Numbered from the stretch's first letter, positions 11,687 to 23,358 are shown. The stretch: DNA of 64,000 nucleotides from Streptomyces sp. NBC_00683 (GCF_036226745.1 NZ_CP109013.1:3224001-3288000); one strand, 5' to 3'. Program-made: numbers and translations. Notes: generated from the letters alone by a model not told the origin.

Positions 11687-12277
11687 ATGTCCCTCGTCCT
11701 TGACCCCGCCGCCCAGGACCTCCTCTTCCGCGAGGCCCGCACCGCCAACGCGTTCACCGACGAGCCGGTGACCGAGGAGCAGGTCCAGGCGATCTACGAC
11801 CTGGTCAAGTACGGCCCCACCGCGTTCAACCAGTCGCCGCTGCGCGTCATCCTGGTCCGCTCGGCAGAGGGCCGCGAGCGGCTCGTCCAGCACATGGCCG
11901 AGGGCAACCGGCCGAAGACCGCCGCCGCGCCGCTGGTCGCGATCCTCGTCGCGGACAACGAGTTCCACGAGGAGCTCCCCGCGCTCATGCCGCACTTCCC
12001 GCAGGCCAAGGACGTGTTCTTCTCCGAGCGTCCGGTCCGCGAGAAGTCCGCCGCGCTCAACTCCGCGCTGCAGGCCGCCTACTTCATCGTCGGCGTCCGC
12101 GCCGCCGGGCTGGCCGCCGGCCCGATGACCGGCTACGACGCCGCGGGCATCGAGAAGGAGTTCCTCGACGGCGACCACCAGGTGCTCATGGTCGTCAACA
12201 TCGGCAAGCCGGGCGAGGACGCCTCGCTCCCGCGGCTGCCGCGCCTGTCCTACGACGAGGTCGTCACGACCGTCTGA
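11687..12277 (+). CDS. Malonic semialdehyde reductase (nitroreductase family, RutE/HadB-like)
   Basis: The 196-aa protein belongs to the FMN-dependent nitroreductase fold. ARTANAFTDEPV near the start, YGPTAFNQSPLRVILV (FMN contact) and the long alpha-helical insert before AGLAAGPMTGYD match the RutE/HadB branch. Members of that branch reduce malonic semialdehyde or similar compounds with NAD(P)H. It is often annotated this way in Streptomyces, but the actual substrate is inferred only from similarity. A perfect 18-bp terminator hairpin follows. Confidence 0.8.
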   Translation: MSLVLDPAAQDLLFREARTANAFTDEPVTEEQVQAIYDLVKYGPTAFNQSPLRVILVRSAEGRERLVQHMAEGNRPKTAAAPLVAILVADNEFHEELPALMPHFPQAKDVFFSERPVREKSAALNSALQAAYFIVGVRAAGLAAGPMTGYDAAGIEKEFLDGDHQVLMVVNIGKPGEDASLPRLPRLSYDEVVTTV

Positions 12278-12286
12278 GGCCCCGCA

Positions 12287-12335
12287 TACACCGAAGACCC
12301 CCGCAGCGCTCGGCGCCGCGGGGGTCTTCGGTGTA
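12287..12335. terminator. Strong bidirectional hairpin terminator
   Basis: A perfect 18-bp stem (12287-12304 with 12318-12335) and a 13-nt loop lie between the convergent nitroreductase and DUF4245 genes. Confidence 0.9.
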
Positions 12336-12349
12336 CGGGGGAACGCGGG

Positions 12350-12925
12350 TCAGGACGCCGTCTTCAGCGCCGCCGCCATCTCCGTCAGCCGCTCCGTCGA
12401 GGCCGAGCCCGTGACCACGGTCGTCACGCCCTCGGCGTGCAGCACGAGGGCGTCGTACTTCGGGCCCTCCCAGTGCTGCCACGCCTCACCGGCCACCTCA
12501 CGGGTACGCCCGGTGTTCCTGGCGTCCTGGCTGACCTCGGGGACGTACTTCTTCGCCGGGGACGTGGACTGCTCCACCGCGACGTACTTGCCGTCCGGGT
12601 CGAGGAAGCCCAGGTGCCAGCCGGCGCCCGCCTGCCCCTCGTACGAGACGGAGGTCGGCTTCCACTCCTTCGAGAGCCCGGCCGGGGCGGCCACCGGATA
12701 CGGTGCCGCGCGCCTCGCCGTCGCGAGCTCGACCCTGTAGTCCACGGCGCGGACCGGATCGGCCTTGTCGTCGTGCGGGACGAAGATGTAGATGACGCCC
12801 GCCAGTGCGGTGATGACCATCATCGACAGGAACATGTCCCGGACGGTCTGCTTGCCTCGCTTGCTTGCCACGGACTCAATGGTGGCATGGGCTCCCGGGC
12901 GCCCGGCCACGGGGCTTCCGCTCAT
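12350..12925 (-). CDS. DUF4245 membrane-anchored protein
   Basis: This 191-aa protein has a basic N-terminal stretch, one transmembrane helix (about residues 30-50, MFLSMMVITALAGVIYIFV) and an extracytoplasmic DUF4245 domain. YEGQAGAGWHLGFLDPDGKYVAVEQS and the final TVVTGSASTERLTEMAAAL are typical of this family. Function is unknown. It is divergent from glpX, as I recall for related Streptomyces. TAAAAT in the shared 90-bp region (complement of 12944-12949) is a likely -10 box. Confidence 0.85.
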   Translation of the reverse strand: MSGSPVAGRPGAHATIESVASKRGKQTVRDMFLSMMVITALAGVIYIFVPHDDKADPVRAVDYRVELATARRAAPYPVAAPAGLSKEWKPTSVSYEGQAGAGWHLGFLDPDGKYVAVEQSTSPAKKYVPEVSQDARNTGRTREVAGEAWQHWEGPKYDALVLHAEGVTTVVTGSASTERLTEMAAALKTAS

Positions 12926-13015
12926 ACGTGACCCGCCCTGCTCATTTTATCGACCTACCGATAGAGTCACAGCACCCTCTTTTCCGGTCGTCGTCGTACA
13001 GAAAGGTGCGCTCCG

Positions 13016-14047
13016 ATGTCCGAGCATCATCTGCCGTCCCAGCTCGAGGTCTCTCCGGAGGCCCCCGACCGCAACCTGGCCCTGGAGCTGGTCCGGGTCA
13101 CCGAGGCCGCCGCCATGGCCGCCGGGCGCTGGGTCGGCCGCGGCGACAAGATCGGCGCCGACGGCGCCGCAGTGAAGGCCATGCGAACCCTCGTCTCCAC
13201 CGTGTCGATGAACGGCATCGTCGTCATCGGTGAGGGCGAGAAGGACGAAGCTCCCATGCTGTTCAACGGCGAGCGGGTCGGCGACGGCACGGGCGCCGAG
13301 GTCGACATCGCCGTCGACCCGATCGACGGGACCACGCTCAACGCCAAGGGCATGCCGAACGCGATCGCCGTGCTGGCCGCGGCCGACCGCGGCGCGATGT
13401 TCGACCCGTCCGCCGTCTTCTACATGGACAAGCTGGTGACCGGCCCCGAGGCGGCCGACTTCGTGGACATCAACGCGCCCGTGTCGGTGAACATCCGACG
13501 CGTCGCGAAGGCCAAGAACTCCACTCCCGAGGACGTCACCGTCGTCATCCTGGACCGCCCCCGGCACGAGGGCATCGTCAAGGAGATCCGGGAGACGGGC
13601 GCCCGGATCAAGTTCATCTCCGACGGCGATGTGGCCGGCTCCATCATGGCCGCCCGCGAGGGAACCGGCGTCGACCTGCTCATGGGCATCGGCGGCACCC
13701 CCGAGGGCATCATCTCGGCCTGCGCCATAAAGTGCCTCGGCGGTGTCATCCAGGGCAAGCTCTGGCCCAAGGACGAGGCCGAGCGTCAGCGTGCGCTGGA
13801 CGCCGGGCACGACCTGGACCGGGTGCTGTCGACGGACGACCTCGTCAGCGGGGACAACGTGTTCTTCGTCGCCACCGGGATCACCGACGGCGAGCTGCTG
13901 CGCGGTGTGCGGTACCGCGCGGAGACGGCGACCACGGAGTCCCTGGTGATGCGCTCCAAGTCGGGCACCATCCGGAAGATCGACTCGACGCACCGGCTCT
14001 CGAAGCTGCGCGCCTACAGCGCGATCGACTTCGACCGCGCCAAGTAG
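13016..14047 (+). CDS. glpX: Class II fructose-1,6-bisphosphatase
   Basis: GlpX removes the 1-phosphate of fructose 1,6-bisphosphate in gluconeogenesis. The 343-aa protein has the metal- and phosphate-binding motifs [11 protein letters not shown] and DPIDGTT, and the [14 protein letters not shown] loop typical of class II enzymes. Actinobacteria normally rely on this class alone. A TAGAGT -10 box at 12962-12967 lies about 50 bp upstream. AAGG 8-11 nt before the ATG is the likely ribosome site. Confidence 0.97.
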   Translation: MSEHHLPSQLEVSPEAPDRNLALELVRVTEAAAMAAGRWVGRGDKIGADGAAVKAMRTLVSTVSMNGIVVIGEGEKDEAPMLFNGERVGDGTGAEVDIAVDPIDGTTLNAKGMPNAIAVLAAADRGAMFDPSAVFYMDKLVTGPEAADFVDINAPVSVNIRRVAKAKNSTPEDVTVVILDRPRHEGIVKEIRETGARIKFISDGDVAGSIMAAREGTGVDLLMGIGGTPEGIISACAIKCLGGVIQGKLWPKDEAERQRALDAGHDLDRVLSTDDLVSGDNVFFVATGITDGELLRGVRYRAETATTESLVMRSKSGTIRKIDSTHRLSKLRAYSAIDFDRAK

Positions 14048-14057
14048 GACCGTGCAT

Positions 14058-14101
14058 GCAGGGGTGAGGGGGCTGCCGGTGGGCAGCCCCCTCACCCCTG
14101 C
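14058..14101. terminator. Terminator hairpin between glpX and wblI
   Basis: A perfect 20-bp stem (14058-14077 with 14082-14101) and a 4-nt loop lie 10 bp after the glpX stop, between convergent genes. Confidence 0.93.
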
Positions 14102-14110
14102 CCGCAGGTC

Positions 14111-14479
14111 TCAGCCGGCTGCGAGGTGCTCCGTGGGGGCCGCCGTCTTCAGTTCGATGTCGCGCCTGCGGCGCCGGGCGAGCACCACGCGGCGTTCGGC
14201 GGCCGTGAGGCCGCCCCACACCCCGTAGGGCTCGGGCTGTATGAGCGCGTGTTCGCGGCAGTCCACCATCACCGGGCACCGCGCGCAGACCTGCTTCGCG
14301 GCCTCCTCGCGTGACAGCCGGGCAGCAGTCGGCTCCTTCGACGGGGCGAAGAACAGCCCGGCTTCGTCCCGGCGGCACACCGCCTCCGCATGCCAGGGGC
14401 CTGCCTGGTCCTCCCGCGCAGGACTGCGCTGGGACGGCACGGCGGCGACCTGCAGGGGCTGATGCGGCAGTTGCAGCAC
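14111..14479 (-). CDS. wblI: WhiB-like [4Fe-4S] transcription factor
   Basis: The 122-aa protein has the four Wbl cysteines, C35 and C64-x2-C67-x5-C73, which bind a redox- and NO-sensitive [4Fe-4S] cluster. The G[VI]WGG turn (PYGVWGGLTAAERR) is present, followed by a basic RRRRR stretch that contacts DNA. Wbl proteins act with the principal sigma factor. The name wblI is from remembered synteny next to glpX in S. coelicolor and is less certain than the family. The GTG start has AGGAG 6 nt upstream. Confidence 0.9.
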   Translation of the reverse strand: MLQLPHQPLQVAAVPSQRSPAREDQAGPWHAEAVCRRDEAGLFFAPSKEPTAARLSREEAAKQVCARCPVMVDCREHALIQPEPYGVWGGLTAAERRVVLARRRRRDIELKTAAPTEHLAAG

Positions 14480-14636
14480 GGTCTACTCCTGACGACGGCT
14501 TCGCGAGCGAGAGACGATGCAGCACTCCCTACCCGCTGTGCGCGCGCCTATGCACTGAGTGGCCCCGGCTTCGGGTCCACCCAATTCCGCTCACCCGCCT
14601 TCTGGCCGGAATTCGAGCTGTACCGGCCACCCCGCC

Positions 14637-15308
14637 TCAGTGGCCGAGGTGTTTGCGCAGCTGGTCGTGGAGGTTGGCAATGAGCTTGCCACGCTTGGGC
14701 TTTGCCTCGACGTTCCCGAAGACGGAATAGCCGTTGACTACGACCACCGGGGCTTCCGGGTCTGTCGATTCCAGTGTGTCGACTTCGAAATTGCCGAAAA
14801 CACCTGTGCCACTGCCGCGCAGCGAGATGTTCTCGGGGACCCTGATCTCGACACTGCCGAAGATGGACGTCGCATTGATGACGGTCAGACGCTGGCCGAA
14901 AAGGGCCTCGGTCAGATCGATCTCGATGCTGCCGAAGAGCGAGAAGGCGTTCGTGCGGCCACCGACGCGCCAACGGCCCTTCCGGGTGGAGCTGCTGAAG
15001 ACCGCCACCAGGTTCTCGGCGGGCCCGCTCGGCCCCTCGGGGCCGTACGCGTACGGAGAGGCGGCCGGCCGGCCGGCGGCCCTGCCCGCGGGCAGGTCCT
15101 GGACCAGCGGCTCGAGTTCACCCACGGTCTTGGCCCGGTAGACGAGGTCGACCCGCTCGGCGTGCTCCTCGGCGGTCAGCCGGCCCTCGGCCATGGCCTC
15201 CCGCAGGATGTCCGCGATCCGGTCGCGGTCCGCATCGGATGCGCGGATACCGGCGGGCGCGGGACCGGCCGGAGCGACGGGCTGCTGGGGCTGCTTCTCG
15301 AGGTCCAC
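14637..15308 (-). CDS. DUF1707 protein with LiaF-like C-terminal domain
   Basis: The 223-aa protein has a DUF1707 domain (about residues 20-75, RASDADRDRIADILREAMAEGRL). A C-terminal beta-rich region resembling the LiaF/DUF2154 toast-rack domain follows (about 105-215), with repeated FSLFGSIEI, TSIFGSVEI and YSVFGNVEA units. Such proteins are linked to cell-envelope stress sensing; no transmembrane helix is seen here. The GTG at 15308 is used because TACGCT is followed by 5 nt and then GTG, a leaderless start. An upstream in-frame ATG at 15422 lacks support. A 7-bp hairpin (14624-14646) overlaps the stop. Confidence 0.8.
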   Translation of the reverse strand: MDLEKQPQQPVAPAGPAPAGIRASDADRDRIADILREAMAEGRLTAEEHAERVDLVYRAKTVGELEPLVQDLPAGRAAGRPAASPYAYGPEGPSGPAENLVAVFSSSTRKGRWRVGGRTNAFSLFGSIEIDLTEALFGQRLTVINATSIFGSVEIRVPENISLRGSGTGVFGNFEVDTLESTDPEAPVVVVNGYSVFGNVEAKPKRGKLIANLHDQLRKHLGH

Positions 15309-15555
15309 CGGCCCAGCGTACCCAAACGCGATAGATCGCGACCAGTACCCCTGCGCCACTTCCGCGGGATCCGGCCCCGTTCGGCCCCGGCCCGGTGACG
15401 GATCGGGCCACGGGCCCGTCATGATCCGGACGAAGGCACCGGGCCGGATCCGGGTGAGCCTTACCTCACAGGCTCACCGCCGCCGCGGGGTCCTACCCTG
15501 GTTGATGCGCTGCCCAAGGGAGGACGGCGCTGTCACCGAGTGAGGAATGGCCGTA

Positions 15556-17223
15556 ATGCCAGAGTTTGCGTACTCCGATCTGCTCCCACTGGGAGAGGAC
15601 ACCACGCCGTACCGGCTGGTGACCGCCGAGGGCGTCTCGACCTTCGAGGCCGACGGCCGTACGTTCCTCAAGGTGGCTCCGGAGGCCCTGCGCACCCTCG
15701 CCGCCGAGGCCATGCACGACATCTCGCACTACCTGCGGCCCGCCCACCTGGCGCAGCTGCGGCGCATCGTGGACGACCCCGAGGCATCGTCGAACGACAA
15801 GTTCGTCGCACTCGACCTCCTGAAGAACGCGAACATCGCCGCCGCGGGTGTCCTGCCCATGTGCCAGGACACCGGTACGGCGATCGTCATGGGCAAGCGC
15901 GGACAGAACGTGCTGACCGAGGGCGGTGACGAGGAGGCCCTGTCGCACGGCATCTTCGACGCGTACACCAAGCTCAACCTGCGGTACTCGCAGATGGCCC
16001 CACTGAACATGTGGGACGAGAAGAACACCGGCTCGAACCTCCCGGCCCAGATCGAGCTGTACGCGACGGACGGCGGCGCGTACAAGTTCCTCTTCATGGC
16101 CAAGGGCGGCGGCTCGGCCAACAAGTCGTTCCTCTTCCAGGAGACCAAGGCGGTCCTCAACGAGACCTCCATGATGAAGTTCCTGGAGGAGAAGATCCGC
16201 TCCCTGGGGACGGCCGCCTGCCCGCCGTACCACCTGGCGATCGTCGTCGGCGGTACGTCGGCCGAGTTCGCGCTCAAGACCGCGAAGTACGCCTCCGCGC
16301 ACTACCTGGACGAGCTGCCCGCCGAGGGCTCCCCGACCGGCCACGGCTTCCGGGACAAGGAGCTGGAGGAGAAGGTCTTCGAGCTGACGCAGAAGATCGG
16401 CATCGGCGCGCAGTTCGGCGGAAAGTACTTCTGCCACGACGTGCGCGTGGTCCGCCTCCCCCGGCACGGCGCCTCGCTGCCCGTCGCCATCGCCGTGTCC
16501 TGCTCGGCCGACCGCCAGGCCACCGCGAAGATCACCGCCGAGGGCGTCTTCCTGGAGCAGCTGGAGAAGGACCCGGCGCGCTTCCTCCCGGACACCACCG
16601 ACGAGCACCTCGACGAGGCGGGTGACGTCGTACGGATCGACCTCAACCGGCCGATGGACGACATCCTCGCCGAGCTGACCAAGTACCCGGTCAAGACCCG
16701 GCTCTCGCTGACCGGCCCGCTGGTCGTGGCGCGCGACATCGCGCACGCCAAGATCAAGGAGCGGCTCGACGCGGGCGAGGAGATGCCGCAGTACCTCAAG
16801 GACCACCCGGTGTACTACGCGGGCCCGGCGAAGACCCCCGAGGGTTACGCGTCCGGCTCCTTCGGCCCCACGACGGCCGGCCGCATGGACAGCTACGTCG
16901 CGCAGTTCCAGGCGGCGGGCGGCTCCAAGGTGATGCTCGCCAAGGGCAACCGGTCCAGGCAGGTCACCGACGCGTGCGACGCCCACGGCGGCTTCTACCT
17001 CGGTTCGATCGGCGGCCCCGCGGCACGTCTCGCGCAGGACTGCATCAAGAAGGTCGAGGTCGTCGAGTACGAGGAGCTCGGCATGGAGGCGGTCTGGCGC
17101 ATCGAGGTGGAGGACTTCCCCGCGTTCGTCGTGGTCGACGACAAGGGCAACGACTTCTTCACCGAGCCCGCCCCGGCACCGACGTTCACCAGCATTCCGG
17201 TGCGCGGCCCCGGCCTCGGCTGA
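15556..17223 (+). CDS. Class I fumarate hydratase ([4Fe-4S])
   Basis: This 555-aa enzyme interconverts fumarate and L-malate. Class I, oxygen-sensitive fumarases bind a [4Fe-4S] cluster with three cysteines, seen here at C103 (MCQDTGT), C222 (AACPPYH) and C316 (VSCSADRQ). The N-terminal alpha domain and the C-terminal beta domain ([30 protein letters not shown]) are both complete. The second ATG (15556) is chosen because GAGGA lies 9 nt before it; the ATG at 15547 is only 1 nt from that site. A class II fumarase lies 1.7 kb away, so the genome has both. Confidence 0.95.
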   Translation: MPEFAYSDLLPLGEDTTPYRLVTAEGVSTFEADGRTFLKVAPEALRTLAAEAMHDISHYLRPAHLAQLRRIVDDPEASSNDKFVALDLLKNANIAAAGVLPMCQDTGTAIVMGKRGQNVLTEGGDEEALSHGIFDAYTKLNLRYSQMAPLNMWDEKNTGSNLPAQIELYATDGGAYKFLFMAKGGGSANKSFLFQETKAVLNETSMMKFLEEKIRSLGTAACPPYHLAIVVGGTSAEFALKTAKYASAHYLDELPAEGSPTGHGFRDKELEEKVFELTQKIGIGAQFGGKYFCHDVRVVRLPRHGASLPVAIAVSCSADRQATAKITAEGVFLEQLEKDPARFLPDTTDEHLDEAGDVVRIDLNRPMDDILAELTKYPVKTRLSLTGPLVVARDIAHAKIKERLDAGEEMPQYLKDHPVYYAGPAKTPEGYASGSFGPTTAGRMDSYVAQFQAAGGSKVMLAKGNRSRQVTDACDAHGGFYLGSIGGPAARLAQDCIKKVEVVEYEELGMEAVWRIEVEDFPAFVVVDDKGNDFFTEPAPAPTFTSIPVRGPGLG

Positions 17224-17238
17224 CCGGCCCGCGCGCAT

Positions 17239-17274
17239 CCAGGGGCGTTCCCGTTACCGCGGGGGCGCCCCTGG
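17239..17274 (+). terminator. Terminator after class I fumarase
   Basis: Arms 17239-17247 and 17266-17274 form a perfect 9-bp stem with an 18-nt loop, 16 bp after the stop. Confidence 0.6.
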
Positions 17275-17427
17275 GGCATTCCCGCTCACCCGGGACGTGC
17301 TCTTGTACGACGGTGTGCGGCAATCATCTGGCGGTGGCATGAATGACCGCTCTTCACATGTGTGCAGATTGCCTATGTGTGGGCGGTAGGGGTCCTGCGG
17401 GCCGGACCGCCCGGCGAGTATGAGCGG

Positions 17428-18771
17428 ATGACGCCCGGTATCAACACCACGGACAACAACACGGCCCGCCCGGAACGCCGTTATCGATTTCTCGTCGCGG
17501 GTTACGCCGTCTCCTCGTACGGCACCTTCCTGAATACCGTGGCGCTCAATCTCTTCGTCTATGCGACGACGGGGAGGGCGCTCGCCATGGGGCTGTTCAT
17601 GGCCGTGCGGCTGGCGTCGGGATTCGCCGCGGGACTGACGGCCGGCGCACTGCTCGCACGTTTCACGGCGAAGAGCGTCATGCTGTGGACGAACGCCGCG
17701 CAGGCCGCGGTGATGCTGTCGCTGGTCCTCGCGCCCGACGAACTGCGGACGGGCGCGCTGATCGCGGTCTGCGTGGTCGTCGGGGCCTGCGGGACGCTGT
17801 TCATGGTGGCGTTGCGCAGTTCCGTTCCGGAGATGGTGGCCCCGGAACGCCTCACCTGGGCGAACTCGCTCTCCATCACGGCGCGTTCGGTGGCGATGGT
17901 GGCCGGGTTCGCGTCCGCCGGTGTGGTGGTGTCGCTGGTGGGTTACACGGCGGCTTTCGTCATCGATACGGCGACCTTCGTGGTGTGTGCGGTGACGGTT
18001 GCGCTGCTGCCCGTCGCGGGCGGCGCCGCGGGCACGGGCGCGGAGGCGGTGCCGGCCGGGGGCGCGGAGGCGGAGCCGCCGGGGCGGAGGCGGATGCCCG
18101 TCGCCCTCGCCGCGCTGGCCGCCGCTCCGGGCCTCGGGCTGATGGTGGCCCTGCGCGGGGTGGACGCCTTCGGCTCCTCGTCCCACAACGCCGCGCTGCC
18201 CGTCCACTCCAGCGCGCTGGACGCCTCGCACCCCGCGGTGTTCGTCAGTGCGTTCTGGTGCCTGTGGGCGGTCGGGAACATCGGCGCGCAGCAGGTGATC
18301 CAGCGGTACGCACGGCGCACGGGCCGCGCGGTGGGTGCGCTGGGCTTCGGCTACGGGACGGTGGTGATGTCGGCGGCGTTCATCCTCGCGTTCGTGGGTC
18401 TGCCGCTCGCCGCGACGGCTGTCGTCGCGCTGGTCGCCGGGGCGGCGGACGGGCTGACGGAGGTCTCGTACACCTCGCACCTGCAGACGCTCTCCGCCCG
18501 GCTGCGCGGCCACGCGTTCGGGCTGTCCGCGACCTTCGAGAATCTCGGGTTCGGCGTCGGCATGATCATCGTGGCGGCCGCGCTGGAGGGCTACAGCCCC
18601 CTGACCGTGGTCGCGTGGTCCCACGGGGCCGCCATCGTGGTCGCGCTGGCGTTCCTGCTGCGGGTGTCCGCGCAGCAGGCCGGCGGACCAGGGGTGCGGA
18701 AAGGGGCGCTGCGAGGGGTACGGCAGCCGCGTCGAGGTGACCGGGACGGCGCCGGGACCCCCCTGGGCTGA
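17428..18771 (+). CDS. MFS transporter (EntS/MFS_3-like)
   Basis: This 447-aa protein has about 12 hydrophobic segments in two halves with a cytoplasmic loop near residues 200-225. [28 protein letters not shown] opens the first helix and resembles the MFS_3/EntS exporter group. [21 protein letters not shown] is the conserved loop between TM4 and TM5. The substrate is unknown; exporters of this group carry drugs or siderophores. The ATG at 17428 has GAGCGG just upstream. An in-frame ATG at 17362 would put a poorly conserved tail on the protein. The C-terminal ~30 residues are basic and disordered. Confidence 0.82.
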   Translation: MTPGINTTDNNTARPERRYRFLVAGYAVSSYGTFLNTVALNLFVYATTGRALAMGLFMAVRLASGFAAGLTAGALLARFTAKSVMLWTNAAQAAVMLSLVLAPDELRTGALIAVCVVVGACGTLFMVALRSSVPEMVAPERLTWANSLSITARSVAMVAGFASAGVVVSLVGYTAAFVIDTATFVVCAVTVALLPVAGGAAGTGAEAVPAGGAEAEPPGRRRMPVALAALAAAPGLGLMVALRGVDAFGSSSHNAALPVHSSALDASHPAVFVSAFWCLWAVGNIGAQQVIQRYARRTGRAVGALGFGYGTVVMSAAFILAFVGLPLAATAVVALVAGAADGLTEVSYTSHLQTLSARLRGHAFGLSATFENLGFGVGMIIVAAALEGYSPLTVVAWSHGAAIVVALAFLLRVSAQQAGGPGVRKGALRGVRQPRRGDRDGAGTPLG

Positions 18772-18827
18772 CACAGCGGCACGGTCGCGGGGACGCCCGC
18801 CCGCGCCCTGCCGGTTCATGGAGTTGC

Positions 18828-18869
18828 TCCAGGTATTTACTGGCGGATGACGCCGCCGGAATACCTGGA
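18828..18869. promoter_or_regulatory. Inverted repeat upstream of fumC
   Basis: Ten-bp arms (18828-18837 and 18860-18869, TCCAGGTATT and its complement) enclose a 22-nt centre that can itself form a GGCG/CGCC stem. It lies 40 bp before fumC and 57 bp after the MFS gene. It may be an MFS terminator, an operator, or a leader structure of fumC. Confidence 0.5.
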
Positions 18870-18908
18870 ACGCGACACGCGCTCATCTCCATCAGGAGGC
18901 TGGAACAC

Positions 18909-20312
<1,404 letters not shown>

Positions 20313-20356
20313 CGCGTATCGCAGCGGGCGGGCGCCCGCGTCCGTAAGATCTCTTC

Positions 20357-21061
20357 ATGACAGCCACGGAAGCGGGTACGGGAGCAGGCACCGGTGCCGG
20401 TGCGGGAAACGGCACGCACTGGGCACCGGGGGACCAGATCCTCTGGCGCTACCGCGGCAACGGGGGCGGGAGCCCCGTGCACATCTGCCGGCCGGTGACC
20501 GTGGTCCAGGACACCGACGACCTGCTCGCCGTGTGGATGGCGCCCGGCACGGAATGCGTGAAGCCCGTACTCGCCGACGGCACCCAGGTGCACGCCGAGC
20601 CGCTGGCCACCCGCTACACGCGCCCGCGCACCACGGTGCGTTCGCGCTGGTTCGGCGCGGGTGTGCTGAAGCTCGCCCGGCCGGGCGACCCGTGGTCGGT
20701 CTGGCTGTTCTGGGACCGCGGCTGGCTCTTCCGCAACTGGTACGTCAACCTCGAGGAACCCCGCGCCCGCTGGGCCGGGGGCGTCGATTCCGAGGATCAC
20801 TTTCTCGACATCTCCGTGCACCCGGACCGCAGCTGGGAGTGGCTCGACGAGGACGAGTTCGCCCAGGCCCAGCGGGTCGGGCTGATGGATGCCGCCACCG
20901 CCCGGGGTGTGCGGGAGGCGGGCCTGGCCGCGGTCGACGTGATCCGGGCCTGGGGGGCTCCGTTCCGGGACGGCTGGGAGCACTGGCGGCCGGATCCGCA
21001 GTGGCGGGTTCCCCCGCTGCCGGATGACTGGGACCGCACCCCTGCCCCCACCCGGTCGTGA
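20357..21061 (+). CDS. DUF402 (FomD-like) phosphohydrolase-family protein
   Basis: This 234-aa protein has the DUF402 core: W..GD.I..RY at the N terminus, then WFLWDRGWLFRNWYVNLEEP-like and DISVHPDRSWEWLDEDEF segments. The last contains the acidic residues that bind metal in FomD, a nucleotide-phosphonate hydrolase. The cellular substrate here is unknown. Gly/Ala/Thr-rich residues 2-20 are low complexity. TAAGAT is followed by 6 nt and then ATG, a leaderless start, 44 bp after fumC. Confidence 0.82.
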   Translation: MTATEAGTGAGTGAGAGNGTHWAPGDQILWRYRGNGGGSPVHICRPVTVVQDTDDLLAVWMAPGTECVKPVLADGTQVHAEPLATRYTRPRTTVRSRWFGAGVLKLARPGDPWSVWLFWDRGWLFRNWYVNLEEPRARWAGGVDSEDHFLDISVHPDRSWEWLDEDEFAQAQRVGLMDAATARGVREAGLAAVDVIRAWGAPFRDGWEHWRPDPQWRVPPLPDDWDRTPAPTRS

Positions 21062-21438
21062 GACCCTTGATGCACCCCAGGGGGGCAAACGTAGGATCGC
21101 CTTCCACCATCCGCGTCGCCACAACCGGCGGACGCGGCACGGGACCTGACCACAAGTCATCGAACAAGTCGCACACGTCGCATGAGCCGCACGGGACACG
21201 GAGCCGGGCGGGTCGTGCGGTCGTCTGAACCGCTACGAGGGGGTGGAGATGTGCTCGCTGTCCGCTGCCCCGTCGCCGGAATGACCGATATCGGCCCACC
21301 GCGCGGCCGTACGGTTTCGGCCCCGCTCATGAGGGCATCCGGTGACAGCCGTTGTTCTTACCGCTCTTGCCGGGGCACAGTGGCGCCCCACGAGGTGATT
21401 GCCTCATACAACCGGCCCGGACGGACGGAATCCCACGC
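21062..21438. other. Intergenic region without a clear gene
   Basis: These 377 bp separate the DUF402 and SpoIIE-phosphatase genes. The only notable element is an 11-codon open frame (21249-21284) with GGGGGTGG close before its ATG, which could be a leader peptide. No terminator or promoter stands out. Confidence 0.35.
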
Positions 21439-23358
21439 GTGACGGAGCATCCCACCTCCCACGAAGGCCGGCAGCCCCTCGCTGCCAGGTCGCAGGAACG
21501 CGCCCGGCCCCGGCAGCAGGAGTCCGGACCGGGTGCGGCTGCCACCGCCTCGATCCCCGGTCCCTCCGCGGTGCCGAATCCGGGACCCGGTACCGCCCCG
21601 GAGTCCGCCACCCCCGGCGTCGACACCCAGGCGGTCACCCGCCGCGAGGGCGACCGGCTGCGCTTCGTCGGCGCGGCGACCCGCCGGATCGCCCGGGGCA
21701 TAGACCTCGACGAGATCGTGCTCGGCCTGTGCCGGGCCAGCGTGCCGACGTTCTCCGACGCCATACTCGTCTATCTGCGCGACCCGCTCCCGGTGGGCGA
21801 CGAGCGTCCGGTCAACCCCTTCGTCCTGCGGCTGCGCCGCACGGACAGGCTGCGGCTGACCGACGAGGACAGCGAGAACGGCCCGGAGGGCGAGCGGCTG
21901 CGGCTGCCCGTCACCGACCCGCAGGCCGGCCTGCTGCCCGCGGCCGACCTGTGCGAGGTCCTGGCGGGCGGCGCGCTCGCCGAGGTGCTCCGCGGGGTGC
22001 GTCCCGTCTTCGGGGACTCCGCCGCGGCCCGCGTCGCCCTGCCCGAACTGCTCGGGGCGGGCCGGACCGTACCCACCGGGCACCGCGCGATCCTGGCACC
22101 GCTGCGCGGCCGGCGCCGGGTCATCGGCGCCGCCGTCTTCCTCCGGGGCACGGACCGCCCGCCCTTCGAGGCCAACGACCTGCTGGTCGCGGCCCAGCTC
22201 GCGACGCACACCGCGCTCGGGATCGACAAGGCCGTGCTGTACGGCCGCGAGGCGTACATCGCCGACGAGCTGCAGCGCACGATGCTGCCCGACTCGCTGC
22301 CGCAGCCCACCGGCGTACGACTGGCCTCCCGCTACCTTCCGGCCGCCGAGACGGCCCGGGTCGGCGGTGACTGGTACGACGCGATCCCGCTGCCGGGCAG
22401 CCGGGTCGCCCTGGTCGTCGGCGATGTGATGGGCCACTCCATGACGTCCGCGGCGATCATGGGCCAGCTGCGCACCACCGCGCAGACCCTGGCCGGTCTC
22501 GACCTGCCGCCGCAGGAGGTCCTGCACCATCTGGACGAGCAGGCGCAGCGGCTCGGCAGCGACCGGATGGCGACGTGCCTGTACGCGGTGTACGACCCGG
22601 TCGCGCACCGGATCACCATCGCCAACGCCGGCCACCCGCCACCCGTGCTCCTGCATCTGGGCGGCCGGGCCGAGGTGCTGCGGGTGCCGCCGGGTGCTCC
22701 GATCGGCGTCGGCGGGGTCGACTTCGAGGCCGTCGAGCTGGACGCGCCGGCCGGTGCCACGCTGCTGCTGTACACGGACGGTCTGGTGGAGTCCCGGCTG
22801 CGGGACGTCTGGACCGGGATCGAGCAGCTGCGGGAGCGGCTCGCCGCGACGGCGCAGCTGACCGGGCCGGACCATTCGCCGCCGCTGGAGGCGCTCTGCG
22901 ACGACGTGCTCGACATGCTGGGTCCCGGCGACCGTGACGACGACATCGCCCTGCTGGCCGCCCGTTTCGACGGGATCGCGCCGAGCGACGTCGCCTACTG
23001 GTTCCTGGAACCGGAGGACGCAGCTCCGGGCCGGGCCCGCAGGCTGGCCCGCAGGGCGCTCAGCCGGTGGGGGCTGGACTCCCTCTCGGACGAGGTGGAG
23101 CTGCTGGTCAGCGAGGTGGTGACCAATGCGGTGCGGTACGCGGAGCGCCCGGTGACCCTGCGGCTGCTGCGGACCGACATCCTTCGCTGCGAGGTCGGCG
23201 ACGACTCCCCTCAGCTGCCCCGGCAGCGCCGCGCCCGCGACACGGACGAGGGCGGACGCGGTCTGTTCCTGGTCAACCGGCTGGCCAGGAGGTGGGGGGC
23301 CACCCGGCTCTCCACGGGCAAAGTGGTCTGGTTCGAGATGACTATTCAAGGTTCGTAG
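21439..23358 (+). CDS. SpoIIE-type PP2C phosphatase with GAF and ATPase domains
   Basis: The 639-aa protein has a disordered N-terminal tail, a GAF-like sensor (about residues 65-245), a SpoIIE/RsbU PP2C domain (about 270-480) and an RsbW-like HATPase domain (about 505-636). Phosphatase metal ligands are seen in VGGDWYD, GDVMGHS and DDDIALL. ATPase boxes are ELLVSEVVTNAVRYA, DDSPQLP and GGRGLFLV. Such fusions typically both phosphorylate and dephosphorylate anti-sigma antagonists, controlling stress sigma factors. GTG 21439 is chosen because the sequence upstream lacks coding character; the ribosome site is weak. Catalase lies directly downstream. Confidence 0.88.
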   Translation: MTEHPTSHEGRQPLAARSQERARPRQQESGPGAAATASIPGPSAVPNPGPGTAPESATPGVDTQAVTRREGDRLRFVGAATRRIARGIDLDEIVLGLCRASVPTFSDAILVYLRDPLPVGDERPVNPFVLRLRRTDRLRLTDEDSENGPEGERLRLPVTDPQAGLLPAADLCEVLAGGALAEVLRGVRPVFGDSAAARVALPELLGAGRTVPTGHRAILAPLRGRRRVIGAAVFLRGTDRPPFEANDLLVAAQLATHTALGIDKAVLYGREAYIADELQRTMLPDSLPQPTGVRLASRYLPAAETARVGGDWYDAIPLPGSRVALVVGDVMGHSMTSAAIMGQLRTTAQTLAGLDLPPQEVLHHLDEQAQRLGSDRMATCLYAVYDPVAHRITIANAGHPPPVLLHLGGRAEVLRVPPGAPIGVGGVDFEAVELDAPAGATLLLYTDGLVESRLRDVWTGIEQLRERLAATAQLTGPDHSPPLEALCDDVLDMLGPGDRDDDIALLAARFDGIAPSDVAYWFLEPEDAAPGRARRLARRALSRWGLDSLSDEVELLVSEVVTNAVRYAERPVTLRLLRTDILRCEVGDDSPQLPRQRRARDTDEGGRGLFLVNRLARRWGATRLSTGKVVWFEMTIQGS

